A stretch of 64,000 nucleotides of DNA, taken from Micromonospora sp. CP22. Lineage in GTDB: Bacteria; Actinomycetota; Actinomycetes; Mycobacteriales; Micromonosporaceae. How positions within the stretch are numbered: position 1 is the stretch's first letter; every line of letters begins with the position of its first letter. The stretch is taken from contig NZ_VCJO01000008.1 in NCBI RefSeq assembly GCF_009712475.1, positions 1 through 64,000 on the forward strand, given 5' to 3'. The notes under the pieces are model-generated. The model searched no databases. It was given only the letters and a program-made list of their open reading frames with translations, and was not told the origin of the DNA. Position numbers and translations under genes: made by a program. This document shows positions 44,360-54,110 of the stretch, one piece after another.

Positions 44360-44925
44360 GACGAAATCCCTCAGTAGGTTGGTGTCGAAGTAGTCGTCGG
44401 GCCGGTGGAGTCGGAAGTTCCCTCCCGGTGCGGTATTCGTGGTCACGCCGGAAGGATCAGGCAGCCGCGTCCCCGCGATGGTGGGCCGAGCCGGGGTACT
44501 GGCAGTTCCTCCTCCGCCAGCCGCTAGGCGGAGGCGCGGCTCGAGGCCGAGGGGATCGTGACCGCCGCCCGACGGGAGGCGGAGGCGATTCTGAACCGGG
44601 CACACGAACAGGCGGCCGGGACCACCGGAACTCCGGCTCCGTCTCCCGTACCGCCCGCCCGGCTGCCGTCACCGGATGAAGATCCGGGCACGCACACCTG
44701 GCGGAGGCGGAGGTGAACCGTCTGCTGCCGCAGTGGCGGGCACCTGAACCCACGCACCAGGTGGCCAGTTCGACGAGCCGTGCCGAGCGCGGCGTCGACC
44801 GGCGTGAGTCGCGCGACGCGGGCCGACCCCAATGGCGACCAGACGCTCGGTCGTTTGCCATTGGAGACGGCCCGCTGGTGTCAAGGGCGCACTACCGGGA
44901 CGAGGTATCTGTCGCGGGAGATCGG
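44360..44925. other. Intergenic region with a coiled-coil gene remnant
   Basis: No complete gene. On the plus strand about 44535-44719 one frame reads ARLEAEGIVTAARREAEAIL then NRAHEQAAGTTGT and a Pro-rich tail to a stop. That resembles the C-terminal part of a DivIVA-like coiled-coil protein, but there is no start or ribosome binding site. The promoter of the copper operon must lie near 44360-44450. Confidence 0.35.
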
Positions 44926-46005
44926 TCAGCGAGGGGCGGTGAAGGTGTACAAGTCCGACGCGGTGTCGTCGAAGTAGGGTGACCACCACAAGGTCGGTGC
45001 CGCGTACGAGTTGAGCGTGCTGTTGACCCCGTTGAGGTAGCCCCAGTTCCCATCCCAGTTGATCAACCATGGGCCGCCGCTGGCGCCTGCGGTCAGGTCG
45101 CAGTTGATGCGGATCCGCGCCCCGGACTTGGTCGAGTTGCCGCTGCACCTCATCAGGTTGCCGCCGTCGAACGGCGCGTCGCTCGGGTAGCCGAAGTTGT
45201 TGATGCCGACCGTGAAGCCCTGGTGCGTACGGAAACCGTGGCCGCCGAACTGGTTCACGATGTGGGCGCCGTTGCGGGTGTTCATGATGGCCACGGCCAT
45301 GTCGGCCTCCCAGTTGGAGCTGTCGATCCAACTGCTCCAGGTCCACAGCTCGCGGGCCGTCCAGGTGCCGTGCGGCCGAGGGTTGGCCAGGTCATCGTCG
45401 TACGCCGGGACGAACGACCAGTTGGTGGCGAGACTGCTGCCGGGCCCGCCGTGGATGCAGTGACCGGCCGTCCACACGGTGTTGTAGCCGACCGAGTTGA
45501 TGACCGAGCCGGAGCAGACCCACGATCCGCCGTCCATGTTGAAGAAGACCTTGCCGTTGGTCCGGGCGGTCGGGTGGTTGGAGCCGAGGTTCGGGTTGAT
45601 GGCCTGCGTGGAGTTGCCCGGGGCGCCCATCAGGCCCGCAACCGGAGGCACATTCACCGGCTTGGACCGGTTGGTCGGTGCGGCAGACGAGGTCCCTCCA
45701 CTCTCGGCGAAGCGCCGCGCCGCGGCCTTGTACGCGGGAGACTCCTCGACGGGCTTGGCATTGCGCATCCGCTCGGGCGTCCAGTACGCCTCGATCGCCG
45801 CGTGGGCAGTCACCTGCGCGCCGTGCAGTTGCCTGCCGGCCGCCCACGCCTCGGCGCTGACGGCCGTGCTGACCTGACGGATGCTGTCACCGTCGGCGTG
45901 CGGGGCCGCCTGCGCAGGCTGGCTGACTGCCAGCGGCGGCAGGGCCAAGGCCAGGGCCAGGATGGGGTACGTCAGGCGCCGAGCACCGATTGTCCTTGCT
46001 CTCAT
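44926..46005 (-). CDS. Secreted trypsin-like serine protease
   Basis: 359 residues. Signal peptide (LTYPILALALALPPLAVSQPAQA), a propeptide-like region to about residue 130, then a chymotrypsin-fold domain with His in VWTAGHCIHGG, Asp in NWEADMAVAIM and Ser in TAGASGGPWLINW; Cys pairs (SWVCSGS/AGHC and RCSGN/INCDL) fit extracellular disulfides. It is likely an exported zymogen. It stands alone between two gene-poor stretches. Confidence 0.9.
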   Translation of the reverse strand: MRARTIGARRLTYPILALALALPPLAVSQPAQAAPHADGDSIRQVSTAVSAEAWAAGRQLHGAQVTAHAAIEAYWTPERMRNAKPVEESPAYKAAARRFAESGGTSSAAPTNRSKPVNVPPVAGLMGAPGNSTQAINPNLGSNHPTARTNGKVFFNMDGGSWVCSGSVINSVGYNTVWTAGHCIHGGPGSSLATNWSFVPAYDDDLANPRPHGTWTARELWTWSSWIDSSNWEADMAVAIMNTRNGAHIVNQFGGHGFRTHQGFTVGINNFGYPSDAPFDGGNLMRCSGNSTKSGARIRINCDLTAGASGGPWLINWDGNWGYLNGVNSTLNSYAAPTLWWSPYFDDTASDLYTFTAPR

Positions 46006-46760
46006 CGAACATCCTTCTTCCGGGTCGTGTGGGAAACCGAAGATTGTCGCCAGTCGATATCCAGTCTCGATGCCTCACGACCGGTCGTGTGGCCATTCTG
46101 GACTAGGTCGGACCCCGTTGGACTGCCGTTGTCCCGAAGTGGACATGCGCCCGTCTATTTGTTTACTGATCGAAAAGCTGCCCGGCAATTTGTCGTGACG
46201 ACGCCCGGTGGCTCTGATGCCGGTAGGCGCGTGGATGAGGGAAGACGTGACTGGGTCGCCCGCCCTGGTCGCTCGCGATCGATCAGCGGACGCTGGTCTG
46301 CGCGCACGGTGCCCGGTTGGCGGCGATGGCGGTGTCCGTAGCGTTTCCAACCGGCGCCGTCAATGCCGCTACCGTGCTTGGTGATGTCGCGTTCCGGCTA
46401 GCCAGGGATACGGTTGCGGTGCATCCGAAGCCGCTGCTAATTCGTCTCAACTACTTCGAGGGCTCACCACGTACCAGGTAGCTCCGTGTGGAGTTCGGCC
46501 ATTATCTGTGGCTGGGATCGGCGCCGTGGGAACATCCCGATCGCCGTGAATCCAGGATTCGGAAATCCTTCGGCCGAGTCGAGGTAAGGATGTCGAAGGA
46601 ACGGTCCGCCGTGTCCGGTCGGTGACCGGACGCCGGAGGGGTCTCGTCCCCCGAGCGAGCTACCCGCGAATGTCCACCGCACGGTGACGACCGCGGCGGC
46701 GGAGATTCATAGGTTTCTCGTGTCCGCGGCACTCCGGTCGTGGTCTGCGAAGGAGTCGTC
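46006..46760. other. Gene-poor 755-base stretch
   Basis: No supported gene. GC drops around 46140-46190. A frame at 46326-46481 encodes a 51-residue peptide beginning MAVSVAFPTGAVNAATVLGD, with no ribosome binding site and no family I recognise; it may be a remnant. The protease promoter (near 46010-46090) and the CPBP gene promoter lie here. Confidence 0.35.
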
Positions 46761-47621
46761 ATGCGTCTGGTCAAACAGTTCCTCGCCGTTGCCGCCGTCG
46801 CCCTGGTCGGCAGCCAGTGCATCGCCGCAGTCGAGGGCAACTTCCTCCTCACCCTGGTGATCGGCGTCCTGACGGCCGTGCTGAGTGTGGTCGTCTACCG
46901 GTGGGTCGTGCGGCGTACCGAGCGCCGGGAGCCGACCGAACTCGCCCAGGACGGCCGGGGCGGGAAGCTGGGCCGTGGCTCGCTCATCGGTTTGGCCATG
47001 TTCGCGGCCGTCATCGCCAACATCGCGTTCGTCGGCGGTTACCACGTCGAGGGCTGGGGCTCGCCGACCGGAGCGCTGGGTCTGCTCGGGGTCATGGCGG
47101 CCGCCGCCGTCACCGAGGAGTTGTTGTTCCGGGGCGTCCTGTTCCGGATCGTCGAGGAGCGTACGGGCACCTGGATCGCCCTCGCCCTGACCGGCGTGGT
47201 GTTCGGCGCGATGCACCTGGTGAACCCGGACGCCTCCCTGTGGGGGGCGACCGCCATCGCGATCGAGGCCGGGTTCATGCTGGCCGCCTGCTACGCCGCC
47301 ACCCGGAACCTGTGGGTCCCGATCGGTCTGCACTTCGGCTGGAACTTCGCCGCCGGCGGCATCTTCAGCGTCGTGGTCTCGGGTAACGGCGAGTCGAAGG
47401 GGCTGCTCGACGCCTCGACGTCCGGGCCGGTCGCGCTGAGCGGCGGCGCTTTCGGACCGGAGGGCAGCCTGTACGCGGTGCTGGCCGGTGTGGTGCTGAC
47501 CGTGGTGTTCCTGTGGCTGGCCAAGCGCCGCGGGCACATCGTCCCGCGCCGCCGTCGTACGGCGCAGGCCCCGGGCCGTCGTACGGCGCAGGCCCCGGCA
47601 ACCGTTACGGTCACCCGGTGA
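46761..47621 (+). CDS. CPBP-family intramembrane metalloprotease (Abi/Rce1-like)
   Basis: 286 residues from the ATG at 46761, five bases after AAGGAG. Several membrane spans; catalytic motifs are EELLFRGVLF (Glu-Glu...Arg), VVFGAMHLVNP (Phe...His) and LHFGWNFAAG (His...Asn), the three signatures of CPBP glutamyl-type intramembrane proteases. The C-terminus has a duplicated RRTAQAPG unit from a short tandem repeat. It overlaps the sensor-kinase gene by GTGA, so it may process the sensor or be part of an envelope-stress circuit. Confidence 0.88.
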   Translation: MRLVKQFLAVAAVALVGSQCIAAVEGNFLLTLVIGVLTAVLSVVVYRWVVRRTERREPTELAQDGRGGKLGRGSLIGLAMFAAVIANIAFVGGYHVEGWGSPTGALGLLGVMAAAAVTEELLFRGVLFRIVEERTGTWIALALTGVVFGAMHLVNPDASLWGATAIAIEAGFMLAACYAATRNLWVPIGLHFGWNFAAGGIFSVVVSGNGESKGLLDASTSGPVALSGGAFGPEGSLYAVLAGVVLTVVFLWLAKRRGHIVPRRRRTAQAPGRRTAQAPATVTVTR

Positions 47622-48775
47622 TCAAGCTCCGGAGGCTCCCGGATCTGTGGCGGCAGTGGCCGACCACGATCCGGGATCTCCCGTTCGCAGTGGCGCTGGC
47701 CCTCGCGGTGGCGGTCCCGGCCCTGCAACGGCAGGGTACGCAGCTCGGTGACCTCCCGGACCGCCCGTACGACGCGTGGACCGTCGGCGTCGTGGCCCTG
47801 GAGTGCCTGCCGCTGGCCGTACGCCGTCGCTGGCCGGCCGTCTGCCTCGCGCTGGTGTCGCTCGGCTTCGCGATCGACCAGCTCCGCAGCTACCACACCA
47901 TCGCGGGTACGGGATTGGTCATCGCGCTCGTCAGCGCCGGCGCCTATCTGGAACGGCGCCGCTGGGTCGTCGCGGGTCTCGCCTCGGCGGCGTACGTGCT
48001 CCTGGCGATCGCCCTCGACCGGCTCGGCTCGGGTGAGGGCGTCGCCGGGTTCGCGACCTTCTACCTGCTGCTGGTGCTCGCGTGGGGCATCGGGGCGTGG
48101 CTGCGCCAGACCCGCGCTGCCGAGGCGGAACGCCGCCGCCAGGTCGAGCAGGCCACCCGTGCGGCGGAGCGTACGCGCATCGCCCGGGAACTGCACGACG
48201 TCGTCACGCACCACGTGACGGCGATGGTCGTGCAGGCCGAGGCGGCACGCTACCTGACCGGCGCGCCGGAGAAGCTGGACCAGGCCTTGACCGCGATCAC
48301 CGGCACCGGCCGCCGTGCCGTCGGCGACCTGCGGCAGTTGCTCGACCTGCTCAACCCGGACCACAGCACAGAGGATCCGCGTACGCCCGCCGTCGGTGAC
48401 CTGGACGCCCTCGTCGACCAGTCCCGGCAGGCCGGTCAACCGGTCGAGTTCGTCCGGGAGGGCACGCCGTCGGCGGCCACCGGCAGCGTCGAGGTGGCGG
48501 TGTACCGGGTGGTGCAGGAGGCGCTGACGAACGCGCTGAAGTACGCGTACGGCAGCCGGACCAGGGTTCACGTTCATCACGCGGAGGAGCAGACAACCGT
48601 GGAGATCAGCACCGACGGCTCCGGATCCGGTGGCGCGTCCCCAGGCGGCAGCGGGCGCGGCCTCGCCGGGCTCCGCGAGCGGATCACCGTCCTCGGTGGA
48701 GACTTCAGCGCGGGCGCGCGGGTCGGCGGCGGTTTCCTCGTACGGGCCCGGATCCCAGCCCGGAAGCCGTCATGA
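47618..48775 (+). CDS. NarL-type sensor histidine kinase
   Basis: 385 residues from the GTG at 47618. Four to six membrane spans lie in the first 160 residues, without a large external domain. Then comes the HisKA_3 dimerisation helix with the phospho-accepting His in RIARELHDVVTHHVTAMVVQA, and an ATPase domain with YRVVQEALTNALKYA and GRGLAGLRERITVLGG. It should phosphorylate the response regulator encoded by the next gene, which overlaps it by ATGA. The membrane spans may sense lipid or envelope state. Confidence 0.92.
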   Translation: MIKLRRLPDLWRQWPTTIRDLPFAVALALAVAVPALQRQGTQLGDLPDRPYDAWTVGVVALECLPLAVRRRWPAVCLALVSLGFAIDQLRSYHTIAGTGLVIALVSAGAYLERRRWVVAGLASAAYVLLAIALDRLGSGEGVAGFATFYLLLVLAWGIGAWLRQTRAAEAERRRQVEQATRAAERTRIARELHDVVTHHVTAMVVQAEAARYLTGAPEKLDQALTAITGTGRRAVGDLRQLLDLLNPDHSTEDPRTPAVGDLDALVDQSRQAGQPVEFVREGTPSAATGSVEVAVYRVVQEALTNALKYAYGSRTRVHVHHAEEQTTVEISTDGSGSGGASPGGSGRGLAGLRERITVLGGDFSAGARVGGGFLVRARIPARKPS

Positions 48776-49431
48776 CCGCGCCGATCCGGGTGCTGGTCTG
48801 TGACGACCAGGCGCTGATCCGTGCCGGCTTCGCGACGATCATCGACGCGCAGCCTGACATGGAGATCGTCGGGGAGTGCGGCGACGGGCGGGCGGCGGTC
48901 GACCTGGCCACCCGGCTGCGGCCGGACGTGGTGGTGATGGACGTGCGGATGCCGGTGCTCGACGGCATCGAGGCGACCCGCCTGCTGGCCGGCGTCGGGG
49001 TCGCCGAGCCGGTCAAGGTGCTGGTGGTGACGACGTTCAACCTCGACGAGTACGTGTACGAGGCGTTGCGCGCCGGTGCCAGCGGCTTCCTGCTCAAGGA
49101 CGCTCCGCCGGAGCAGCTGCTCAACGGCATCCGCACGGTCACGACGGGCGCCGCGCTGCTGGCCCCGGAGGTGACCCGGCAGCTGGTGGGCCAGTATGCG
49201 GCCCGCATTCGCCCGGCCGAGGAGAACCGGGACGACGGCGTGCTGACCCGGCGGGAACTGGAGGTGCTTCGGCTCATCGCGGAGGGCCTGTCCAACAGTG
49301 AGATCGCCGCGGCGCTGGTGATCAGCCAGGAGACGGTCAAGACGTACGTGTCCCGCATCCTCACCAAGCTCGACCTGCGTGACCGGGTGCAGGCGGTGGT
49401 GTACGCGTACCGCCATGGCCTGGTCACCTGA
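48772..49431 (+). CDS. NarL/LuxR-family response regulator
   Basis: 219 residues. Receiver domain with the acidic pair in VLVCDDQALIRAGF, phospho-Asp in PDVVVMDVRMPVLDG, and Lys in FLLKDAPPEQL; the C-terminal LuxR-type HTH is LTRRELEVLRLIAEGLSNSEIAAALVISQETVKTYVSRI. It is the output of the upstream kinase. Its targets are not visible; autoregulation and control of the CPBP gene are likely. Confidence 0.94.
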   Translation: MTAPIRVLVCDDQALIRAGFATIIDAQPDMEIVGECGDGRAAVDLATRLRPDVVVMDVRMPVLDGIEATRLLAGVGVAEPVKVLVVTTFNLDEYVYEALRAGASGFLLKDAPPEQLLNGIRTVTTGAALLAPEVTRQLVGQYAARIRPAEENRDDGVLTRRELEVLRLIAEGLSNSEIAAALVISQETVKTYVSRILTKLDLRDRVQAVVYAYRHGLVT

Positions 49432-49935
49432 AAGGTGTTTGATCAGGCCATGCCGTACCGAAACCGTCAATCGGACGCGATGCGATCCTCCTGTCCCGGT
49501 CGGGTCCGGCGGTCCTCCGCTGGGCCCGACGGCGCGGCTGCGCTGCCGAAGAACGTCGAGCGGAGGGCGCCACTACTTGTTTGTGCCAGGTAGTCGGGGG
49601 TAGCCAGGGCTGTCCGGGACGGGGCGGGCGGGGGCATGGCTGAGCTGAGGTTCTTCGAGAAATAAGCGGCACGGGCAGGCGTCACTCCGGACCCGGCGCG
49701 ATTCCTGACCGTGGCCACCCCTGCGTACCCGCACGGAGCGGATCAGCGGCGGGAGGCGGCGGACCTGGCCGACCGTGTGGTCGGGCACGACGAGTTCGAG
49801 GACGCGGTGGTGCAGCTGCCGGAGGGCCAGCGGGCCGGGGTCCGGCCGTCGCCCCGCGCCGACCATGACCGGTGCCGGCCCGGGTGGCGGCCGTTTCGTG
49901 CCACACAGCCTCAACTGGGTCGGGAAGGAGAAGCG
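49432..49935. other. Gap between regulator and DUF2267 gene
   Basis: No gene supported. A frame open from 49711 runs into the DUF2267 gene (HDEFEDAVVQLPEGQRAG), but its composition is irregular and the strong ribosome binding site lies only at 49923-49929, so the upstream part is probably leader DNA. Confidence 0.4.
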
Positions 49936-50349
49936 GTGAACTACGCCGAGTTCCTCGAAGCCGTGAAGGAGCGGGCGGGACTGCCACCGACGGAGGCGGC
50001 GAACATCATCCGAGCCACGCTGACGACGCTGGCGGAACGGCTCAGTGGCGGCGAGGCCCGGGATCTGGCCGCGCAACTTCCCGAGGAGTATCGAGGGTAT
50101 CTGCACAAGGGAGTGGAGTTCGCCGAACAGTTCGATCTGGTGGAGTTCCTGAATGAGGTGCAGACGCGAGCTGGACTGGATGACCGGCGGGCTGCTGAAG
50201 GTGCTCACGCGGTGTTGATGACCCTGCGCGAGGCAGTGAGTGCGGACGAATTCGGGGATCTGGAGTCCGAGCTGTCAAAGGACATTCGGCAGTTGTTTCA
50301 TCCGGCGGGCGGCCTCTGTCGGTGGCACGAGCCGACTCCCTGGCCGTGA
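49936..50349 (+). CDS. DUF2267 small helical protein
   Basis: 137 residues from the GTG at 49936 behind GAAGGAG. Two similar helical halves: LEAVKERAGLPPTEAANIIRATLTTLAERLSGGEARDLAAQLP and LNEVQTRAGLDDRRAAEGAHAVLMTLREAVSADEFGDLESELS, the DUF2267 pattern. The family is common in actinomycetes and often near stress genes, with no biochemical role that I know of. It is convergent with the ClpC-type gene. Confidence 0.82.
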   Translation: MNYAEFLEAVKERAGLPPTEAANIIRATLTTLAERLSGGEARDLAAQLPEEYRGYLHKGVEFAEQFDLVEFLNEVQTRAGLDDRRAAEGAHAVLMTLREAVSADEFGDLESELSKDIRQLFHPAGGLCRWHEPTPWP

Positions 50350-50370
50350 CGCGAGCCGGCTCGCCGTCAC
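50346..50370. terminator. Hairpin between the convergent DUF2267 and Clp genes
   Basis: GTGACGCGAGCC and GGCTCGCCGTCAC pair with a single bulged base, centred on the perfect palindrome GCGAGCCGGCTCGC (50351-50364). It overlaps the DUF2267 stop and precedes the Clp stop by 20 bases on the other strand, so it could end both transcripts. Confidence 0.55.
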
Positions 50371-50389
50371 TGACGACGGAGGGCCGGCG

Positions 50390-52867
50390 TCACGTGCCGG
50401 CCGGTACGGCGGCGGGCCGGACCGAGAGGTCGAGTTCGCCGCCGACGACATTGACCTCGATGGTGTCGCCCGGATTCGCTCCGTCCTCGAGCAGCAGGGT
50501 CGACAGCCGGTCTTCCAGCTCACGTTGAATGCTGCGCCGCAGTGGCCGCGCCCCGTACTCGGGCTGGTAGCCCCGGTTGGCCAGCCACTGCGTGGCGTCC
50601 GGGCTGACCTCAAGGTTGATGTCCTGTGCGTGCAACCGACGGCGGGTGCGATCCAGCAGCAGGCCGGTGATCTCGAGGAGCTGGTCCCGGTCCAGGCCGG
50701 TGAAGATGATGATCTCGTCGATCCGGTTGAGGAACTCCGGCCGGAAGCGCTGCCCCAGCAGCTCCATCAGTTCCTCGCGCTGGTCGCTGACGGGACGCCC
50801 GGCCGTCTGCGCGGCCAGGATGCGGTCCGCGCCGATGTTGCTCGTCATGATCAGAATGGTGTTGCTGAAATCGACCGTGCGTCCCTGCGCGTCGGTGAGA
50901 AGACCGTCGTCGAGCACCTGCAGCAGCGTGTTGAACACGTCCGCATGCGCCTTCTCCACCTCGTCGAAGAGCAGCACCGAGTACGGCCGACGGCGAACCG
51001 CCTCGGTGAGCTGACCGGCCTCCTCGTATCCGACGTAGCCCGGGGGCGCTCCGACCAGCCGGCTGACCGTGTGCCGCTCCTGGAACTCGCTCATGTCGAA
51101 GCGGATCATGCTGGACTCGTCGCCGAAGAGCGCCGCGGCGAGGGACCGGGCCAGTTCGGTCTTGCCGACGCCGGTGGGTCCGAGGAAGAGAAACGACCCG
51201 TCGGGTCGCTGGGGGTCACTCAGCCCGGAACGCGATCGGCGTACGGCGGCTGCCACAGCCCGTACGGCCTCGTGCTGGCCGACCACGCGCTCGTGCAGTA
51301 GCTCCTCGATGCGCCGCAACCTCTGCTTCTCCACCTCGGTGAGCTGGGTGACGGGAACACCGGTACGGCGGCTGACCACCTCGGCGATATCACCCATCTG
51401 CACCTCGGGCACCGGAGGTGGGCCCTCCTGCGCCGCCGCCAGGTCCCGCTCGGCCGCATCGATCTCGGCTTTCAGCGCACCCGCGCGCTGATAGTCCTCG
51501 TTCGCCACCGCGCTGTCCTTCTCCCGGCGCAGCTGGGACAGCCGCTTCTCGATCTCTTTCTTGTCCGGAGCCGGGGTGCGGGAACGCAACCGGACCCGCG
51601 CTCCTGCCTGGTCGAGCAGGTCGATGGCCTTGTCCGGCAGAAACCGGTCGGTGACGTAGCGGTGGGACAGTTCAGCTGCGGCGTCCAGCGCTTCGTCCGT
51701 GTAGCGCACCTGATGGTGCGCCTCGTACCGGTCACGGACACCCTTGAGGATTGCGACGGTGTCCTCCACGCTCGGCTCCGACACCAGGATCGGCTGGAAC
51801 CGGCGCTCCAACGCAGGGTCCTTCTCGATGTAGCGACGGTACTCGTTCAGGGTCGTCGCACCGACCACGTGCAGTTCGCCGCGGGCCAGGGCGGGCTTGA
51901 GCATGTTGCCGGCATCCATCGCCCCCTCGCCACCGCCGCCCGCGCCGACAACGGTGTGTAGTTCGTCGATGAAGAGGATCAGCCCGTCCTCGGCGGCCGT
52001 GACCTCCTGGATCACATTCTTCAGTCGTTCTTCGAACTCGCCGCGGTACTTGGTACCCGCCACCATCCCGGACAGGTCGAGTGCGACCACGCGCCGGTCG
52101 GCCAGGGTTTCGGGTACCTCGTCGTTGACGATGCGCTGTGCGATGCCCTCGACGATCGCCGTCTTTCCGACCCCCGGCTCACCGGTGAGCACCGGGTTGT
52201 TCTTCGTACGCCGGGAGAGCACTTCGATCGTGTCGTCGATCTCGTCGTCACGCCCGACGACCGGATCGAGCCGACCGGCCCGGGCATCCTCGGTGAGGTC
52301 CCGTCCGTACTGGTCAAGGGTGGGGGTGCTGCTGGCCCCGCGCCCGCCGGCACCGCCGGCCGGCGGCGTGGGCCCGGTGGCGGCTCCACCGAGCGCCCGC
52401 AACGCCCGGCCTGCGGTCGTCTCCGGGTTCGCGGCGATGCCGAGCAGGATGTGTTCGGGGCCGATGTACGTCGCGCCGGACCGTCGCGACTCGCGGTGCG
52501 CGTCGAGCAGGGCGCGCTTCGCCGCCGGTGCGAGTGGTGGGGTGTCCTCGCGTGGCCTGTCCCTGGGGACGGCCGACTCAATCTGGCGGGCCAGGTCGTC
52601 CGGGTCCGCGCCGCTCGCGTCGAGGATCCGGCGGGTGGGGTCGGACTGGGTGGCGGCCCACAGCAGGTGTTCGACGTTGAGGTACGGACTGCCCCACTGC
52701 GTGGCCTGCTCGGCTGCCCGTTGCAGGAGTTGCCGCGATTCGGTGGAGAGCAACCGGGACAGGTCGACCCGCTCCACCGGGCGTCCCGCGAACGGGTCGC
52801 CTCCGAAGAACCGACTCATCAGGTCATCCAAGGAGCCGCCAGGGATGCGGAACGCGTCGAGCGACAT
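50390..52867 (-). CDS. ClpC-type AAA+ protein-unfolding ATPase
   Basis: 825 residues using the ATG at 52867 (AGAAAGG upstream); a start at 52903 would add 12 atypical residues. Domains: Clp N repeats (about 40-165), first AAA+ with [16 protein letters not shown] and [15 protein letters not shown], a UVR-type coiled segment ([19 protein letters not shown]), second AAA+ with [15 protein letters not shown] and [12 protein letters not shown], and the C-terminal sensor domain ([15 protein letters not shown]). The UVR segment and the lack of the long ClpB middle domain favour ClpC. An unusual Gly-rich N-terminus and a Gly/Pro linker after the N domain distinguish it from the housekeeping ClpC, so it may be a second, specialised copy. 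Confidence 0.88.
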   Translation of the reverse strand: MSLDAFRIPGGSLDDLMSRFFGGDPFAGRPVERVDLSRLLSTESRQLLQRAAEQATQWGSPYLNVEHLLWAATQSDPTRRILDASGADPDDLARQIESAVPRDRPREDTPPLAPAAKRALLDAHRESRRSGATYIGPEHILLGIAANPETTAGRALRALGGAATGPTPPAGGAGGRGASSTPTLDQYGRDLTEDARAGRLDPVVGRDDEIDDTIEVLSRRTKNNPVLTGEPGVGKTAIVEGIAQRIVNDEVPETLADRRVVALDLSGMVAGTKYRGEFEERLKNVIQEVTAAEDGLILFIDELHTVVGAGGGGEGAMDAGNMLKPALARGELHVVGATTLNEYRRYIEKDPALERRFQPILVSEPSVEDTVAILKGVRDRYEAHHQVRYTDEALDAAAELSHRYVTDRFLPDKAIDLLDQAGARVRLRSRTPAPDKKEIEKRLSQLRREKDSAVANEDYQRAGALKAEIDAAERDLAAAQEGPPPVPEVQMGDIAEVVSRRTGVPVTQLTEVEKQRLRRIEELLHERVVGQHEAVRAVAAAVRRSRSGLSDPQRPDGSFLFLGPTGVGKTELARSLAAALFGDESSMIRFDMSEFQERHTVSRLVGAPPGYVGYEEAGQLTEAVRRRPYSVLLFDEVEKAHADVFNTLLQVLDDGLLTDAQGRTVDFSNTILIMTSNIGADRILAAQTAGRPVSDQREELMELLGQRFRPEFLNRIDEIIIFTGLDRDQLLEITGLLLDRTRRRLHAQDINLEVSPDATQWLANRGYQPEYGARPLRRSIQRELEDRLSTLLLEDGANPGDTIEVNVVGGELDLSVRPAAVPAGT

Positions 52868-52999
52868 CTCATACCTTTCTGTCGGCTGGGTGGTCCTCGG
52901 CACAGGCCCATCTGAACGCTACGCACTTTTTGTCCGGCGAAGGTGGCTTTTGCGATTCGTGGGTCCGTGGGGAGGGTGGCTCGGGCTCGCCGACGAGAT

Positions 53000-53155
53000 C
53001 CAGCGGGTGGTCGCGAGCCCATCGCCGGCCGCGTCCTGCGCGTCGGCGACGCGGTCTACCTGCCCGCCGCCGCCAGCAACCGGGATCCGGCCGCCTTCCC
53101 CGACCCGGACGCGCTGGACATCTCCGGCCGCTGGTGCCGCCCTGGCGGCCACTGA
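53000..53155 (+). pseudogene. Cytochrome P450 internal fragment
   Basis: One frame reads [20 protein letters not shown] then [16 protein letters not shown] and stops at 53153-53155. This is the stretch between the P450 ExxR helix and the haem-binding loop (pattern GDxVxxxxxxANRDPxxFPDPxxxDxxR). Both the N-terminal part and the Cys haem ligand are absent. The rest of the 503-base gap (52868-53370) holds no other gene that I can support. Confidence 0.6.
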
Positions 53156-53370
53156 GGATGTGACACCACAGCGAATGGTTTTCCTGGCCGTCACCAGGCT
53201 GGCGGTGCTCACGCTGGTATCACTGTCCAGCGAGCGCGCTTTCTCACCGCTCTCCGCGTACCGCCGTTTACGTTCCCGTGCCTCGCCCCGGTTGGTCCTC
53301 GTAGCGGACCACGGCGGAGCCTCAGCGTCACGGGGCGGCGACAAAGCGTGCCACTACCGATGGTCCCCGC

Positions 53371-54099
53371 ATGGATCCCCTCGACCGAACTGCTCTCGGT
53401 GTCGCTCGGGTCGTGGTCGGCTTGGCCCTGTTCGCGGTGGCGGCGTGTGGCACAACAGCGCCAACGGAACCGGGCGATACCTCTCCGCCCACCTCCGGCA
53501 CGAGTTCGGGCTCGCCGTCGTCGGAGAGCACATCCTCGGTGGCGGAACCCCTGCGGCAGCCGCACGAAATCCTGTCCAACAACATTCGCCTGGCCCGTGC
53601 CGCCTGTAAGGGGTGCGGCGGGGAACTTAACCTCGACGCATCAGCGGCTCGGAAGTCGATCGGCCTGTTGATGAGGGAGCACGCCCAGCACAAGGACTTT
53701 GTGCTCACCGAAGTGAACGCGGAGCGGGCATTGTATGGGCCATCCGGTTCGACGCCGAGGCTGGCCGGTGCCAACAAGCCCCCACCCGACGTTTCCTTTC
53801 GGGACGCTAGCGGGCGGGAGGTGTACCGGCGAGAGGTCAAGACCTTCAGCGGAACGCCGACCACGTTCGCGCGGCAGTTCGAGGACTACGCGAAGAAGTT
53901 GGACTATCGGGGTGAGCTGTATGTGCAGGTACCCAGGGGGACGGACCCACAACGGCTGATGGAGGCGTTCTGGGCCAAAAATCGCGACGATCGCCGCTTG
54001 GCGAGGTACGCGGACGTGTACGTTGCCTTCCACACGCCCGATGGCCGACCGTCAGGGTTGTGGATGCTGGGGGCTCGTGGAATGGGCGTACCCGGTTAG
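53371..54099 (+). CDS. Lipoprotein with a C-terminal PD-(D/E)xK-like (nuclease-type) domain
   Basis: 242 residues. Lipobox at Cys26 ([10 protein letters not shown]) followed by a Pro/Ser/Thr-rich linker (about 28-60), then a domain with a CxxC pair ([10 protein letters not shown]) and a C-terminal part reading [54 protein letters not shown]. The Asp, then Glu-x-Lys (EVK), fits the PD-(D/E)xK nuclease pattern used by many polymorphic toxin domains. No good ribosome binding site is seen, so the start is uncertain. The following gene, 12 bases on, could be an immunity or partner protein. The toxin role is inference only. Confidence 0.6.
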   Translation: MDPLDRTALGVARVVVGLALFAVAACGTTAPTEPGDTSPPTSGTSSGSPSSESTSSVAEPLRQPHEILSNNIRLARAACKGCGGELNLDASAARKSIGLLMREHAQHKDFVLTEVNAERALYGPSGSTPRLAGANKPPPDVSFRDASGREVYRREVKTFSGTPTTFARQFEDYAKKLDYRGELYVQVPRGTDPQRLMEAFWAKNRDDRRLARYADVYVAFHTPDGRPSGLWMLGARGMGVPG

Positions 54100-54110
54100 A
54101 GAGGGGACAG

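Noticed and set aside
46326-46481. 51-residue ORF
   Set aside because: No ribosome binding site or recognisable family; kept only as a note in the gap entry.
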